Source: an uncultured Oscillospiraceae bacterium
Lineage (GTDB): Bacteria > Bacillota > Clostridia > Oscillospirales > Ruminococcaceae
Direction: 5' to 3'
Assembly: GCA_910587465.1 (NCBI GenBank)
Contig: CAJUMS010000113.1
Span: 1-7,628 of the forward strand
DNA: 7,628 nucleotides
Both the position numbers and the translations under genes were made by a program. The notes beneath the pieces are model-generated. The model ran no database searches and had not been told where the DNA came from. It was given only the letters and a program-made list of their open reading frames with translations. Numbering within the stretch: position 1 is the first letter of the stretch; every line of letters starts with the position of its first letter. Below, one piece after another: positions 5,923 to 7,628 of this stretch.

Positions 5923-7628
5923 TTACATCTTTTCGGGCGCTTCTATCTTCAGCAGCGTCAGAACATTATTGATTGCAGTCTTGACTGCTGTGCACAGCGC
6001 AAGGCGCGACAACTTTACGTCCGTCTCCGCGTCCTTTATCGGGCAGCTGTCGTAGAACTTATGAAATATCTGCGCAAGCTCGTATACATATTTTGTCAGT
6101 TTAAACGGGCTGTATTCCTCGGCGGCTTCATTTATCAGCTCGGGGAGCGCCGCTATCTTACGTATAAGCGCTAATTCGGGCTCTTCGGTGAACTTTACCG
6201 CGCCACCCTCGTACTTTGCGCCGCCGTCCGCCATTTTCTCGAGCACGCGGCATATTCTCGCGTGAGCGTACTGCACATAGAACACGGGGTTCTTAGAGCT
6301 TTCCTCGACCGCCAAATCAAGATCGAAATCTAGATGAGTATTCGTATCGCGCAGATTAAAGAAAAATCTCGCGTTGTCTATCGGTACCTCGTCGAGCAGC
6401 GTTGAGAGCGTTATCGCTTTGCCCGAGCGCTTCGAGAGCTTTACGACCTCTCCGTCGCGGACAAGGTTCACCATCTGGCACATTACCACGTCAAGGCGCT
6501 TCTCGTCGATACCCATTGCCTGCAGGCATATTCTCATGCGCTTTACGTAGCCGTGGTGATCGGCGCCGAGCACGTCGATAGCCTTGTCATAGCCGCGCGT
6601 CACGAGCTTGTTGTAATGATACGCAATATCGGGCACTATATACGTCGGGAAGCCGTTAGAGCGCACAAGCACGAAATCCTGCTCGCCGCCGAAATCGGTC
6701 GCCCTCAGCCACAGCGCGCCGTCCTGCTCGTAGGTGTGACCTCCCGCCTTAAGGTGCTCAACGACCTCCTTTACCGCGCCGCTGTTGTGCAAACTGCTCT
6801 CCTTAAACCAGTTGTCGTACTTGATACGGTATTTCAGCAGATCTGTTTCCAGTCTCGCCTCGTTTATCGGCAGAGCGTACTCGACGAGCGCCTTCTGCCT
6901 GTCCTCCTCGGAGCAATTCGCGAATTTGTCACCGTTCTTATCGTAAAAATTCTTGGCGTGCTCGATGATATCCTGTCCGAGATACACGTCCTCGGGCATG
7001 GGGAACGTATCCGTATCGCCATATATCGCGGCGGTGAACTTCTCCATATCGCCGCCGTACTCCACGACGATCTTCTGACCGTCAGCGCCGCATATCTGCA
7101 TATAACGCAGAGAAAGGCTCTTGCCGAACTTGTTTATCTGATTGCCCGCGTCGTTGATGTAGAACTCGCGGTCGGCGGTGTAGCCCGCCTCCTGCAGCAG
7201 CGAGGCCAAGCAGTCGCCGATGGCGCCGCCGCGCGCGTTGCCGATATGCATGGGACCCGTAGGGTTTGCCGAAACGAACTCGACCAGAACGCGCTTTCCC
7301 GCGCCCAGATCGGTCTTTCCGTACTCGCCGCCGAGCTTAAGCGTATTCGTGACCACGCCCGAGAACCAGCTCCCGCCAAGGTAGAAATTCAAAAACCCGG
7401 GACCCGCGACCTCGATCTTATCAAACCCCGTGCCGTCGAGCATGATCTCGTCGACTATCATCTGCGCGAGCGCTCTCGGGTTGGTTTTCAGCGCCTTTGC
7501 CGAAACGAGTGCCGCGTTCGCCGAAAAGTCGCCGTGAGCGCTGTCCTGCGGCACCGTTACCTGAAATGCGGGCAGCGGCTCGGCGGGGATTTTTCCCGCG
7601 CCGATAAGCCTGCCCATTGCATCCATTA
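5923..7628 (-). CDS. argS: Arginyl-tRNA synthetase (N-terminus beyond window)
   Basis: Class I aminoacyl-tRNA synthetase that charges tRNA-Arg with arginine in the cytoplasm. Counting residues from the ATG at 7626: HGDFSANAAL (31-40) closes the N-terminal tRNA D-loop-recognition domain, NPTGPMHIGNAR (121-132) carries the HIGH-type motif HIGN, DVLGADHHGY (351-360) is in the catalytic fold, and KLSKRSG (396-402) is the KMSKS loop. NPVFYVQYAHARI (446-458) opens the DALR anticodon-binding domain, which ends in the usual APEKM. The 567 residues seen nearly equal a full ArgRS, but about 20 N-terminal residues appear to be missing compared with the Bacillus enzyme. The reading frame stays open to the edge and no ribosome binding site is visible, so the ATG at 7626 is likely internal. 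The promoter lies outside the window. Confidence 0.96.
   Translation of the reverse strand, partial: MDAMGRLIGAGKIPAEPLPAFQVTVPQDSAHGDFSANAALVSAKALKTNPRALAQMIVDEIMLDGTGFDKIEVAGPGFLNFYLGGSWFSGVVTNTLKLGGEYGKTDLGAGKRVLVEFVSANPTGPMHIGNARGGAIGDCLASLLQEAGYTADREFYINDAGNQINKFGKSLSLRYMQICGADGQKIVVEYGGDMEKFTAAIYGDTDTFPMPEDVYLGQDIIEHAKNFYDKNGDKFANCSEEDRQKALVEYALPINEARLETDLLKYRIKYDNWFKESSLHNSGAVKEVVEHLKAGGHTYEQDGALWLRATDFGGEQDFVLVRSNGFPTYIVPDIAYHYNKLVTRGYDKAIDVLGADHHGYVKRMRICLQAMGIDEKRLDVVMCQMVNLVRDGEVVKLSKRSGKAITLSTLLDEVPIDNARFFFNLRDTNTHLDFDLDLAVEESSKNPVFYVQYAHARICRVLEKMADGGAKYEGGAVKFTEEPELALIRKIAALPELINEAAEEYSPFKLTKYVYELAQIFHKFYDSCPIKDAETDVKLSRLALCTAVKTAINNVLTLLKIEAPEKM

Noticed and set aside
1..7628. 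CRISPR array, tRNA, rRNA, transposase or defence genes
   Set aside because: No regularly spaced repeats, no cloverleaf with a CCA end and no recognisable mobile or defence protein appear on either strand.

Overview
The window looks like an ordinary housekeeping stretch from a Gram-positive, probably spore-forming or spore-derived Clostridia-type Firmicute of medium GC content. SpoVG, PepV-type M20 dipeptidase, YfhO and strong GGAGG ribosome binding sites all point that way. Ruminococcaceae/Oscillospirales-like is a guess from the GC-rich coding and AT-rich spacers; no marker in the window fixes the genus.

Layout, right to left because nearly everything is on the minus strand. argS (arginyl-tRNA synthetase, 5' end beyond the window) is followed after a 57-nt AT-rich gap by yfhO, a large GT-C-like membrane protein. 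A 231-nt spacer holding inverted-repeat element B separates yfhO from a Nudix ADP-ribose pyrophosphatase (nudF type). The only plus-strand gene, spoVG, converges on the Nudix gene with 10 nt between stop codons. spoVG diverges from murC (UDP-N-acetylmuramate--L-alanine ligase, GTG start) across a 181-nt region that carries an 11-bp perfect hairpin in the spoVG leader. After murC, a 211-nt spacer with two inverted-repeat elements (C and A) leads into pepV, cut by the left window edge after 144 codons.

Functional themes are cell-envelope building (murC, yfhO), septation/sporulation control (spoVG), peptide turnover (pepV), nucleotide-sugar clean-up (Nudix) and translation (argS). No defence system, CRISPR array, transposase, tRNA or rRNA is visible.

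The part least explained by the genes is the spacers. Elements A and B share a 21-nt core (19 identities) and have perfectly complementary ends of unrelated sequence. Both read in the same sense as the downstream gene, and both stop 10-11 nt before its Shine-Dalgarno sequence. They may be a family of mobile intergenic repeats or structured mRNA leaders. I saw no convincing new multi-gene system.
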